A DNA stretch of 64,000 nucleotides from Anaeramoeba flamelloides (Eukaryota; Metamonada; Anaeramoebidae), in contig JANTQA010000075.1 in NCBI GenBank assembly GCA_027625915.1, positions 3,100,001 to 3,164,000 on the forward strand, given 5' to 3'. The translations under genes were made by a program, and so were the position numbers. Shown here one piece after another: positions 1 through 9,605 of this stretch. The notes below the pieces were generated by a model. That model was given only the letters and a program-made list of their open reading frames with translations, was not told the origin of the DNA and did not search any database. Numbering within the stretch: the first letter of the stretch is position 1; every line of letters begins with the position of its first letter.

Positions 1-33
1 CTTCAAATACTTTTTTTTTTTGGAAATTTAATA

Positions 34-513
34 GTCTAGCAGTGAAAAAAATACTTTACAAGATTTTTAATTATAAATATTAGGAAAATTGATGTATAAT
101 TTCTTTTATTTCCAATCAAATCCTTTTTATAAATAACCAATTTTTTTTTGAAATGAGTAATAAACCTACTTAAAGTTCATTAAAGTAAGGTGTCTATCGA
201 ATACTCAAGTAATTGTTTGATAGCCATAAGTTGATCAACTTTTTTTGAAAAACAATCGGGTTTTATAGAGGTTTGCCAGAGTTTGGAAGAGGATAATTTT
301 TATTCTTGTTTTTTGATTGATTGATTGAATGGTGTTTTGAACAAGTGAGATTTCTTTAATAAGTGGGTGAGTTATAATTGAAAAATTTCGATTCTTAAAA
401 AAAGGAATTTGATTGTAAATAAATGAAATTACACAATAATTTTACTAATATTGACAATTAAAAATCTTGTCTGAGGATTTTTTTAATGTCTGGTATTTTT
501 TTCACTACTCTAC
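34..513. mobile_element. Short non-autonomous element with terminal inverted repeats
   Basis: The sequence AGTGAAAAAAATAC near 41-54 recurs as its reverse complement near 493-506. About 10-30 bases further in, ACAAGATTTTTAATT is likewise matched in inverse near 457-471. Two blocks in the same order from both ends give imperfect inverted termini of about 45 bases around a 380-base non-coding core. This is the layout of a MITE. No transposase and no clear target duplication were seen, so the class is unknown. Confidence 0.45.
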
Positions 514-1092
514 TTTTCGATCCAAAGAATAAAGCGTATAATTCAAATTTTTTTTGGCATATGAACCCCTCGGAGTGGCTTTATTTTAGATACCCCTTTA
601 AAGATCTCAGTGTTTATAAATTTTAATAAAGTTAATTGTTTTCTCAAAATACTACTTTTTTTTAACAGATCAACATTTTTAATAGTGTAAAGTCCAAAAT
701 TACTAAAAATTTTCATTTTTTTTTTACTATATTCTCTAAATGAATAAACTTTTGTGGGGATTTATAACTCTTTCAAGTGATTTTTTATAAAATTACTCTA
801 TTTTCATGTGTGAACATCGTTGTAAAGAAAATGATTTCAAACTTTGGATGTTTGGCCATTGTTAGATTTTATCTTTTTTTGATTAAAGAATGTAAAAAAC
901 AAATAAAAAGTTCATTTTTGAACTCAAATAAAGCTTATTTCCATTTTCCTTCCTGCTTTAATATTGTTAAAGTATTTACATTATGTATTTCTGCTATGTT
1001 AAAAAAAAAAAAGTTAATTTTTTTCAAAATAAAGAATTACTAAATTTGTAATTAAATTTATTTGTTTTACAATTTTTTCTTCCATTCTTTAG
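514..1092. other. Gene-free AT-rich spacer
   Basis: I see no coding, RNA or repeat signal here beyond homopolymer runs. An open frame at 777-1043 has no protein-like composition and is taken as chance. Confidence 0.5.
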
Positions 1093-1300
1093 TATAAACC
1101 CCAATTAAAACTTTTTAACACACCAAAATTCAATTTTGAAAAAAAAATCTTATCAAATAAATTCTCGAAGAAATACCAAATTAGAACCATTCAATAATTG
1201 AAATATTAACAATTATTTATAATTAACACTTCACACAAAACAAAAAATAAATATTATCAATTAAAATGAAATAAGGTTATGTAAAAATTTACGGAGAGAG
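1093..1300 (+). repeat. Dispersed repeat family A, 5' part only
   Basis: Starts at ACCCCAATT and runs to a GGAGAGAG motif. It matches the first 200 bases of the two longer copies at 48893-49445 and 54540-55085, including the shared string CCAAATTAGAACCATTCA. After GAGAGAG the similarity to those copies stops and a different repeat (A') begins, so this copy looks chimeric or truncated. Confidence 0.7.
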
Positions 1301-1460
1301 ATGATTTATTGCTAAGGGTTAAATTTTTTAAAAACAATCAATCTGTTAAAGAGAGAAATTTGAATGACTAAATTTATTTCTTCTAATTCAAAGAGTGCCT
1401 AGGCACGGGAACTTAGAAATAGTCATTAGAAGAATTTTAAACTTTATTTAGTTTTCAAAG
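1298..1460 (+). repeat. Dispersed repeat A', copy 1
   Basis: Shares an ordered set of strings with 3778-3945: GATTTATTG, AAGGGTTAA, TTAAAGAGAGA, CTAATTCAAAGAGT, GTCATTAGAAG and TTAGTTTTC. No coding content. Confidence 0.65.
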
Positions 1461-1632
1461 ATAAAATGAAGAGTCTATATAAAAAAAAAATTTACTATAA
1501 AAGAAAAGTGAAGAAATAAAAAAATAAAGAATTTAAAAATAAATAATAAGAAAAAACTTATCTCTTGTTTGATTTTACTCTATGATATAACAATGATAAA
1601 AACACAATTACACACTTTATAACCCTATATAG

Positions 1633-2298
1633 ATCAGGAATAGTAAAATTGAAAAACCAAAAGTTGTATTTACTTTTGGCGGAAAATTTAAAACTGTTGA
1701 TAACAGGAATAAAGGAGGAAAAATTGAAGAAGTTGGGGAAAAAGGAAAGAGATTTAAAACCGGAAATTTCATTTCTTCTGAAGGGGGGAATGGGGGATAT
1801 TTCAAAAATGAATTTGTAAAATACAAAAGGTTTAAAAATTACGAAGAAATTGCAGAGCATGAATTGTCTATTGAATTACTGAAAACGGGCTGCTGTAAAA
1901 CTACTGTTCATGGGAGTGCCAAAATTAATTTAGTAGAACTGGCAAACAGCAACATTAAAAGGGAAGTACAAACGGAAATTCATCAAAAGGGGAAACATAA
2001 AATTACTGCAAAGGTTGCATTCCATTGTTATTTCCAAGAAATTTGGGATTACAATTTGCATTTTTATCAATTCCAAGGAAAAGATTTGCTTGGCCCTAAA
2101 CAAGACAACACACCAGATCCACAAATAAAATTAAAAATTAATACAAAGTTCATAAACCTTTTTAAAAGTGATAAAAATTACAAAAACAGAAGCTGTACTT
2201 CTGAACATGAAATTAATACAAATAACCCAAGATGGGAAGAAATTGGTAATATTACCTATAAAGGGATCTATTCAGAACTTGAAAATGAGGATTTAATT
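1633..2298 (+). CDS. Orphan exon with two C2-like domains (partial gene)
   Basis: The reading frame opens right after an in-frame TAG that doubles as a splice-acceptor (CTATATAG) and runs about 222 codons without an ATG, so 1633 is taken as an exon start. Two beta-rich segments resemble C2 domains: an NT-C2-like first one (GKFKT near the start, then HELSIELLKTG) and a second with the C2-type NNPRWEE motif followed by DLIVRL. The second is cut at GTAAGA (2299), a good donor inside the expected last strands. C2 domains usually bind membranes or act as protein scaffolds; no catalytic motif is visible. I find no convincing upstream or downstream exon; the next 4 kb holds repeats and a LINE end. 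It could be an internal exon of a gene with long introns, a broken gene, or, less likely, a 5' part of the CC2D2A-like gene at 6161. Confidence 0.5.
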
Positions 2299-2984
2299 GT
2301 AAGACTTTATTCATTTTATCTTTATTCTTCTCCTTTACCTTTTATATTTATTTGAAAAGCTATGTCATTGTTGAAGAGAAGACAGAAATAATTTATTAGA
2401 AATTTCTCATAAAGAAAAAAAAAAAAAAATGATAAATAAAAAACTTTCTTATATAATGGTTATCATAATTAAAATTAAATTGGATAATACAATTTCTTTA
2501 ATGTACCAATAATAAATTTTCTTGATTTATTTTCCAAATCTTTATGAATAACGGTTTCATAAATCCAAAATTATTGATTCTTTATCATCCTTTACTCCAT
2601 AATCCAAAAAAAAAAAAAAATCATAATTATTAAAGATCTAAAATCTTTCCAAAAAGAAGGCATTTTTTTTTACAAATGAATAATATTGTGTTACAAATTG
2701 ATTTCATTGGTTAATTAAAAATATAAAAGAAAAAAAAAAACAATTATCAATTGAAATAGTTGATATTGGATATTTACCCACATTCCAAAATTCTGTAAAC
2801 ACCCAAAATCAAAAATAGGAAAAATAAAACTCAATTTATTATATTTTTCCAAACCTAATATAAAACCACATCTAATTGACATAGTATTAATGTTTTTATA
2901 AGTAATCCTTTTAATACATCCAAATAAAAGAAAAGAATATAAAACGAAAAAAAAAAAATTGTTGTATCCAAAATGATGAAACGA
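2299..2984. other. Spacer or intron, nothing recognisable
   Basis: AT-rich, with poly-A runs. A hydrophobic minus-strand frame at 2715-3086 crosses into repeat A and has no recognisable domain; I do not call it. Confidence 0.4.
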
Positions 2985-3320
2985 GCTGAACAAAAAATTT
3001 ATTGGTAAATTTGTTGAAATTTCACCAACAATTGTTGATCGATCAAATGATAAGATACCATCTACCAATTGTATGTGATTTTCCAATTTAACAAAATCAA
3101 CACTAAACTTCTATCAACCACCGAAAAAATTTTCCAGATCTAACGAAACAGATTGCTTAACTGGAAAAAAGGAAATTAAAACAAAATAGAAAAAAGAAAA
3201 AAAATGAAATATTTTGTAAAATCAAAATTATTCCTAAATTGAATGTAAAGTGAAGTATTGCTCTTTTTTCAACTGTTTTAACTGTGTCCAAAATTTTGGA
3301 ATTTAGTTTATTTCACAATA
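2985..3320 (+). repeat. Dispersed repeat family A, 3' part
   Basis: A diverged match to the 3' two thirds of family A. Markers in order are TTGATCGATCAAATG, TACCAATT, TTGAATGTAAAG-type sequence, and AACTGTGTCCAAAATTTTGGAATTTAGTTTATTT near the end (quoted here as order only, the last being split over about 3280-3312). It is the most decayed copy. Confidence 0.6.
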
Positions 3321-3639
3321 TGTTTTCAAAAATATTTCTTAAAAATTAAATAAAAAAATTACAAATCTTGCACAACAAAAATTTTATAGATAAAATTCAA
3401 TGAAAAAAATGTATGATAGATTAAAACAGCTAATTGTATTTTTTTAAAATAAAATGTATTTATCAGTTCCCTCTTCTATTTTATCAATTCTTTGAAGAAT
3501 AAATCACTGGGGTGTAAAGATATTTAATGATATTATATTGTAAAAGTTAACAAAAAAATATTTTGAATTAAAAAAAGTTTTTTATTTTCTAAATATATAT
3601 TATAAATGAATTGAAATGATTCAACAAAATTACCTTTTG

Positions 3640-3780
3640 TTTACATTTAACCCTAAATTTATTTAGAATTTTTTTTTATTATAGCTACAATTTAGGCATG
3701 TTATAATTCATAGGATAGCTTTTCTTTAAAAAAATGAAAAAAAATATTTTTTCTCAACAAAGACAAATAAAAAGAAATGA
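3640..3780 (+). repeat. Dispersed repeat family C, copy 1
   Basis: Matches 26830-26985: both carry a TTTATTATAGCT or ATCCGAGCT type start, then TTATAA-TCA-AGATAG, TTTTTCTTTAAAAAA and ACAAAGACAA. No coding content. Confidence 0.5.
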
Positions 3781-3945
3781 AAGAGAGTAGGATTTATTGA
3801 TAAGGGTTAAGTGCTAAAGAGCTCTTAATCTTTTAAAGAGAGAGTTTTGAAGTGACTAAATTTGTGACTGCTAATTCAAAGAGTAGTCAAAAGAACCTTT
3901 TAATTACAGTCATTAGAAGTATTTTAAACTCAATTTAGTTTTCTG
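3778..3945 (+). repeat. Dispersed repeat A', copy 2
   Basis: Second copy of the repeat seen at 1298-1460. Shared blocks include AAGGGTTAA, CTAATTCAAAGAGT and CAGTCATTAGAAG. It sits between repeat C and the LINE fragment. Confidence 0.65.
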
Positions 3946-4064
3946 AAAAAAAGAAGAAAAAAAAAAGGAATAAAAAATGAAGAGTGGAAAAAAAATTAAG
4001 ATATAAAAATAATAGTAGTATTCAGAGGATATATGTTTCTGGTGACTTGAATGACTTGCTATTT

Positions 4065-4575
4065 AGACTTAGATTTTAAATCATTTTTTCTTATTGCGTG
4101 CTGTTTCATATTAGTCAGAAAATATTCTATTGTGATTTCGTATATTTCTTTTGTATTCATTTTTCTGAACAACTCATCAGTACCCTCTTTGTTAATGATA
4201 CTAAAGTCACAATATTTGACTTTTTTGACTTCATTTTTCCAGTATTTTCTGTTTTTTTCATATTTTTCACATTTCCATATGACGTGGTCTACATCATCAA
4301 CTTTTTTTTACAGCAGGGGCATATTTCATTTTTTATTCCCTGTTCCCACTTGTATGTGTATCTACATAAGCCATTTGAGTAAGATTTGAGCTTAAGTAGA
4401 GTTTTTGATGATTTCCAGTTCAAATATGGTTGTTTTATTGCGAAGTTTTCTGGAAGTTGACCAATTTTAAGGTATTTTTTCAATTTCCAGTTTTCTTTTC
4501 CAACGGAAGAATCGACTTTGTCGTGTATAGTATTTGCGTGGAATTCGTGGTGTTTTTTTTTTAAATTAAAGAGAG
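4065..4575 (-). mobile_element. LINE-type retrotransposon, 3' end fragment
   Basis: The minus strand encodes about 165 residues like the extreme C-terminus of a non-LTR retrotransposon polyprotein: a basic region, NGLCRYTYKW, then ICPCCKKK and, after a one-base frame change in an A-run near 4300, DHVIWKC. Together these give the C-x2-C...H-x4-C knuckle that follows the reverse transcriptase in many LINEs. A Lys-rich tail ends at a stop near 4065. The reverse transcriptase and endonuclease are absent, as expected of a 5'-truncated LINE copy. No poly-A tail or target duplication was identified. The clade cannot be set from this piece. Confidence 0.6.
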
Positions 4576-4599
4576 TAAAAATAAACACAAAAAGAAAAA

Positions 4600-5130
4600 A
4601 CTTAATTTCAAAGTTTTTTTTTTTTTGTATCCTAGAGTATTGAATGGGTTGGTGGTTGTGAGATTATATATTACTACGCTATTTTAGGATTGTATTGACA
4701 ATGAAAAAAATATCTTTTCCAAATTTTTAGTCATGTTATACAATTAGAAATTATCTTTACAAATACATTTCTTCTCATTTGTTATTATTTTCTAGCAATG
4801 AAGAAAAATGATACAAAATATCTAAGGTTACCAATTCTTTTTACATAAAGTGGGTTGAAAACTATTCCTCAAAAGTATCAATTTTTCAAATGTTTATATT
4901 TTTTAGTTAAAAAAAATATTCTACAATAAAATTCCAATTTTACACTTAAACTGGGTATATAAGAACTCGGGTTTCTTACAATTTGTGCTAAAAGTATTTT
5001 TATAGTAGTTATAAAAAATTCAAAGTATTTTCAATTTTCAGGTATTTTTGGGGATATTTGATAGATTATTAAATTTCTTTTCAATGATTAGAGTATAATG
5101 AGAGTACCATCAGGTAACCTAGAGTGCAGC
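4600..5130. other. Non-coding spacer
   Basis: Contains a short string around 4625-4655 (TTGAATGGGTTGGTG) that recurs at 27035-27055 (TTGAATGGGGTTGGTG), extending the similarity to the repeat C region. Otherwise nothing recognised. Confidence 0.4.
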
Positions 5131-5223
5131 CAAGTGCCGTATATTTTCCAGAATTCAAAATAATTAAGGAAAATCAAAGATATTACTATATTCTTTTAAA
5201 ATTCAAAAAAAAGCTAACATCAT

Positions 5224-5440
5224 TGTTCTAGGTTTTCTGTATTAATATGTTAAGTGTTCTAGGTTTTTTTGAGGTTTTCTATTTCATTTGTAAAGCTAAA
5301 ATTGTTTTTCTTGAGGTTTTTAATTTGATTTCTAAAATCTATTGATTTTCTTTAGGTTTTTTTTACTTTTTAAAATAAGCCGAAAATTTATAAAAATTTT
5401 CTGTTTATTTCAAAAAGTAAAAAAAACCTAGAACACTTCA
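5224..5440. repeat. Overlapping inverted repeats, strong hairpin
   Basis: AAGTGTTCTAGGTTTTTT near 5255-5272 is the exact reverse complement of 5421-5438. A second, closer pairing joins 5354-5387 with 5396-5429 (about 34 bases, few mismatches, loop of about 8). The right arm can pair with either left arm, so two alternative stems are possible. TTCTAGGTTTTCT is also repeated directly at 5226. No coding content. Confidence 0.65.
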
Positions 5441-6160
5441 CAAATAAACAGAAAACTCAAGAAAACCTAACGACGCTTTTCCCGTATTTAAAAGAATGGA
5501 GAAAAATCTCTTTACTTAACTCGATTCTTTTAAATTCTGGAAAAGCTAACTGCCATTATTTTTAATTAACATAAGAAAGAAAAAGAAAATTTATGAAAAT
5601 TTTAATTTTTCTTTAATTAAATAAAACTAACTACACTTTTCTAAAATTCACATTTTGAAATAAAATCAAAATTTTTCATAATTCTTTTCCATTCTGGAAA
5701 ATCAAAAGGTGGTTTTCAAAATACATTGTTTTATTTGTAAAATCATTAGATTTTCAGAACTAAACCGAAAACTCAAGAAAGTCAAACGATAACAAGCATT
5801 TAATTAACTCTTCTTCAATAATCAAAAAAATAAATTTCAAATTTTCCAAAATTGTGTTTCTATCACTATAAAATGAAAAAATACAAAGACCTTTACAAAT
5901 AAATGTTCAACAAAACATTTTTAACTTTAATTTGTCTCTTCCTTATTATAGACCTTTTGAGAGAAAAATAAATTAAAAATTAAAAGTATTTTGATGTGAA
6001 CATTTTTTACTTGATTAATTGGAACAAATAATAATTTTAAAAAAACAAAAATTAATGATAAACAAAAATGAAACATTATTCAAACAAAAATAATAATTAT
6101 AATGAATTATTTTTTCAAAAAATAAAATAAAAAAAATAGTGTAAAGTATTTGATCATAAT

Positions 6161-8782
6161 ATGCTAAAAAAAAGTACTGAAATTGGTGAGTCATTAATTG
6201 AAATGAGGGGATTTTTGGATTATGGAATTTTGGAAGGGCCATTAGTTTTAACAAAATCAGAAACAATAAAAAATGAATCAACTGGATCAAAGGAAAAGCA
6301 AGTAACCAAAACAGAAGGTGGGTCGATTTTAGGATTAGTCGAAGTTGATGAATTACCATCCTACCAACAATACGGAGATATTTTTATTTTAAAACCAGGA
6401 AGAAATTATATTGGTGTGCATATTAGCAAATGTACAAATTTAAGAAGTGCCGATCCAAATGGCTTTTCTGATCCGTTTGTTATTGTGGAATTTGGAGGGA
6501 TTAAGCAAAGAACGAAGGTAATTTATAGGTCCCTCGATCCGGTTTTCGAAGAAACCTTATATTTTTCAATTAAAGTTGGGTTACTGACGGAACAGAATAT
6601 TGCCGAAAAGGGAAACGTCAAAGTCATGGTATTTGATTATGACGAAGCAGGGGACGATTTCCTTGGATCTTGTGAAGTTGAGTTGAAAGATATTGTCAAA
6701 TCGCCAGAGGGCGAAACAGGTAATGAATTTAATAAATGTACAAGCAGGGTTTTAAGCCAAAGATACAATTTAATATCAAACGCTGATGAAACTGAACAAT
6801 CAATTGACCTAAAGGCATGGTTTCAACCTGATTTACCAAAAGAATTTACTTTTGAAAATGTAGCAAAGACTTTAACAAAACAAAAATTATCCAAAAGTTA
6901 TCTCAAAAGGGAAAAAGCTTGGAGACAAAAGATCCCAAAATCAAGTTTGGAAAAAGGCGAATTCGAAATATCTGGAGCAGATGAAAACTATTGTGAGCAT
7001 TTTATCCCTGAATATATGTTCACAATGGATTTACCAAAGGATCTTCGAAATAAAAGCACCATTGCTAGAACCGTGAAATGTATTACTTATGAAAATGACG
7101 AAATCACATTTGGTGGCAGAAGGGATGTATGGTGCTCTCCAAATTTCTTTTTATCCTTAATGAAAGGAAGTGCAGAGGAACATGCGGCCTTACACGTTTC
7201 CATGTTGCTAGGCTTAGATGTTGATGCTTATCTTTGTAAGGGTAAAACAAAAACAGGTGACGAACATTATTGGGTAATGATTCGAGAAGACAACGGCGAT
7301 ATCACCTTTGTGGAATGCACTACAGGAAAAGAATACCATTTTGAAAAGAAATGGAAAGGAACCGATGAAGAAAATAAATTAGATAGGAAAAAGAGTAGAA
7401 AAAAAAATCGAAAAAAGCAAAAGACAAAAATTGATGAAAAAGAATCTGAACATTCTGATGAAGACGAACTCAAAAAAAAAGAAAATACAAAAGAAAAAAA
7501 AAAGACAATTGAGAAAGAACAAGAAAAAGAAAACGGAAATGGAAAGGAAGAGTTAAAAGAAGAAGAACTGGAAAAGGAAAAGGAAATGGAAAAAGATGAT
7601 CTTAAATTAAAAAAAAAAGAAAAGAAAAAAAAAAGTAAAAAAATTGAGATTAAATCTGAAGACTCTGATGAAGATGAATTGTTAATTAAAAAAGAAAATA
7701 CAAAAGAAAACAAAAAGTCTATTGACAAGAATACAGAAAGTAAAAAAGAAGGGGATCAAGAAAAAGAATCAATGAAAACAATTAAAAGGATTGAACTTGA
7801 AGATTCAGATAGTGAAGATGAAAATGATGATGAGAATGATGATGAGAATGATGATGAGAATGATGATGAGAATGATGATGAAGAAAAAATGAAAATTCCA
7901 GACAAATTAATAATCCCATATATGACAATAGAAATAATTGCCAATCATAAAAATCTCTGGGGGAATATGCAGGAAAGCTTAAACCCAATTGATTTGGTAT
8001 TTGATTTAGATAATAAAAAATTATGGAATCCATTTATTGATCCCGAAGAGGAATTTGAAAAGGATGTCAAACCATTTTTTCAGCCATGTAGACTCGGCCC
8101 AAGAATTCCTGAGGTGAGAGCAAATAATTTTGCAACAAGGATCAGAAAAGAAGTTATTGCCAGCTATACCAACTTTAGACATGGTAAAAATAAAAAAACA
8201 ATCTTTTTAAAAAAATTCACCCCTATAATCGAATCAGATCTTGTTTATTATGAAAAGCAAGCCATGGGAACGCTTACGGAAGAAGATGAAAAAAACCACA
8301 AAATTTGGGCTGGCAAAATTGCTGAAATATGCCCCCAAGGCTATAAATTCCAAGGATATACCCTTAACTTTACATATACAGACCCAACAAGAATTAGAAA
8401 TTACATCATGGACAATTATGAACACCATCTAGACGAAGACAAAGATACAGTTTTTGCATGTGGCGCATTTGTACAAGGATATTATGGAAGAGTTTCTTCC
8501 GTATGGGTAATGATTTGTGTGATGAGAATAAATACCCCATTAGAAAATAATGAAACAGAGGAAGGAAAAAAAGATGAGAAAAAATCTAAGAAGCAAACTA
8601 AAAAAAAAGATAAATCAAGTGAATCTACCAAGTCTGACAAGTCTGCTAAATCTAATAAAAACAAGAAAAAGAATGAAAATGTTGATTCTAAAAAATCAAA
8701 AAACCTGAAAAAAAAATCAAAAGATGAAGTGCCTTTATTATCTGGAAATTATGAAGAGGATGAGTTAGACAAAAAGAATTAA
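6161..8782 (+). CDS. CC2D2A: CC2D2A-like C2 and transglutaminase-like fold protein
   Basis: 873 aa in one exon; ATG is the first after an in-frame TAG at 6137. Domain order: a C2 domain at about 80-205 with the acidic Ca2+-loop pattern (SADPNGFSDPF, then FDYDEAGDD); a transglutaminase-like domain from about 303 with FGGRRDVWCSPNFF and GSAEEHAALH; and a C-terminal region (about 595-815) with NLWGNMQ, FDLDNKKLWNPF, KFQGYTLNFTYTDP and SVWVMI. These follow, in order, the C-terminal half of animal CC2D2A (FGGxxDLW, EEHAVLL, NxWFNIQ, YRFSGFPLHMPYS, SVWIYVA). CC2D2A is a ciliary transition-zone (MKS module) protein that gates membrane proteins at the cilium base. The position of the usual active-site Cys is not Cys (GSAEEHA), so it is probably non-catalytic. 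A Lys/Glu insert of about 190 residues (400-590), ending in five DDEN units coded by a 12-base tandem repeat, splits the transglutaminase-like region. It is shorter than the roughly 1600-residue animal protein; N-terminal exons could lie upstream. A CEP76-type relative is the main alternative. Confidence 0.8.
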   Translation: MLKKSTEIGESLIEMRGFLDYGILEGPLVLTKSETIKNESTGSKEKQVTKTEGGSILGLVEVDELPSYQQYGDIFILKPGRNYIGVHISKCTNLRSADPNGFSDPFVIVEFGGIKQRTKVIYRSLDPVFEETLYFSIKVGLLTEQNIAEKGNVKVMVFDYDEAGDDFLGSCEVELKDIVKSPEGETGNEFNKCTSRVLSQRYNLISNADETEQSIDLKAWFQPDLPKEFTFENVAKTLTKQKLSKSYLKREKAWRQKIPKSSLEKGEFEISGADENYCEHFIPEYMFTMDLPKDLRNKSTIARTVKCITYENDEITFGGRRDVWCSPNFFLSLMKGSAEEHAALHVSMLLGLDVDAYLCKGKTKTGDEHYWVMIREDNGDITFVECTTGKEYHFEKKWKGTDEENKLDRKKSRKKNRKKQKTKIDEKESEHSDEDELKKKENTKEKKKTIEKEQEKENGNGKEELKEEELEKEKEMEKDDLKLKKKEKKKKSKKIEIKSEDSDEDELLIKKENTKENKKSIDKNTESKKEGDQEKESMKTIKRIELEDSDSEDENDDENDDENDDENDDENDDEEKMKIPDKLIIPYMTIEIIANHKNLWGNMQESLNPIDLVFDLDNKKLWNPFIDPEEEFEKDVKPFFQPCRLGPRIPEVRANNFATRIRKEVIASYTNFRHGKNKKTIFLKKFTPIIESDLVYYEKQAMGTLTEEDEKNHKIWAGKIAEICPQGYKFQGYTLNFTYTDPTRIRNYIMDNYEHHLDEDKDTVFACGAFVQGYYGRVSSVWVMICVMRINTPLENNETEEGKKDEKKSKKQTKKKDKSSESTKSDKSAKSNKNKKKNENVDSKKSKNLKKKSKDEVPLLSGNYEEDELDKKN

Positions 8783-9319
8783 ATATCTTTTTTTTATTAT
8801 CATTTATTTACATCTTTACTTAGTAAAAAAAAACTAAATGATTTTTACTTTTCTTTTTATTTTTACTTTTATTATTACTATTCTTTAATTTTATTTATTT
8901 CTATTTCATTTTAAAAAAATTTTCAACAAATTAAATCAAGCACTATTGATAAAAAATTTTTAATCAAAACAATAATTAAGAACCTAAAGAATTTCCTAAA
9001 TATATATATTTTTATCATTTTTAAAAGTCCAAAGAAGAAATTTTTTAATTTTTCTTTTCTTTTTATTTTCATTTTATTTGAATTACTTTATTTTTTTCAT
9101 TTTTTTTTGATTTTTGATTTTTTCTTTTTTTGATTATTGTCTTTTTTTTTTTTTCAAATGCCTGTTTGAAAAATAATGTTTGAAAAATAAATAAACTTTA
9201 CAAAAAAAATGAGGTTTGAGTTAATTTCCACAAAATTCAAACACTTTTACCCAAAAAATATTATTGTTGAGAAATTAAATTTCTAAAGAAATTGAAAACT
9301 TTTGTAAAAAATGTTTTAA
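8783..9319. other. 3' flank of the CC2D2A-like gene
   Basis: T-rich on the plus strand, consistent with 3' UTR and spacer. No polyadenylation signal can be singled out because AATAAA-like strings are everywhere. Confidence 0.4.
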
Positions 9320-9516
9320 TGAAAAGGGCCCAAAATTTTTTTAAACATTTTTTTTTTTTGTGAAATGTGTGGTTTGTGTAGGCTTTTCTTTTATGATTAT
9401 CAGCACTAATACTAAGTTTATTATTTCCCCTATTTCTAAAGAATCAAATTGTTTGATTTGAAAAAATAAAGTGACTTTTTCATTTTTGGCTGGGCTCCTT
9501 TGAGTGAAACGGAGTT
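9320..9516 (+). repeat. Dispersed repeat F, copy 1
   Basis: Matches 46319-46512 along its length: GAAAAGG, GGTTTGTGTAGGC, TTATTATC-type sequence, CACTAATA, AAATAAAGTGACTTTTTC, CCTTTGAGTGAAACGG. The minus-strand frame through both copies reads RFTQR...EKVTLF, but no known protein is recognised and the frame is short, so I call it a repeat and not a gene. Confidence 0.65.
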
Positions 9517-9605
9517 TGTTGGCAATTTTTTTCAAAACTAACTATTCCAAAGCTAACATAAATTTTTTTCAATATCAAATGTTGATGTTGATAATTTTCT
9601 TTTAA

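Noticed and set aside
2715-3086. Hydrophobic 123-residue minus-strand frame
   Set aside because: Runs into a copy of repeat A, has low-complexity composition and no recognised domain.
4051-4389. Plus-strand Phe-rich frames
   Set aside because: Antisense of the LINE C-terminal fragment, whose minus-strand translation carries the zinc-knuckle motif.
7267-8664. Several Ser/Phe-rich frames antisense to the CC2D2A-like gene
   Set aside because: They mirror the Lys/Glu-rich coding strand and have no independent domain.
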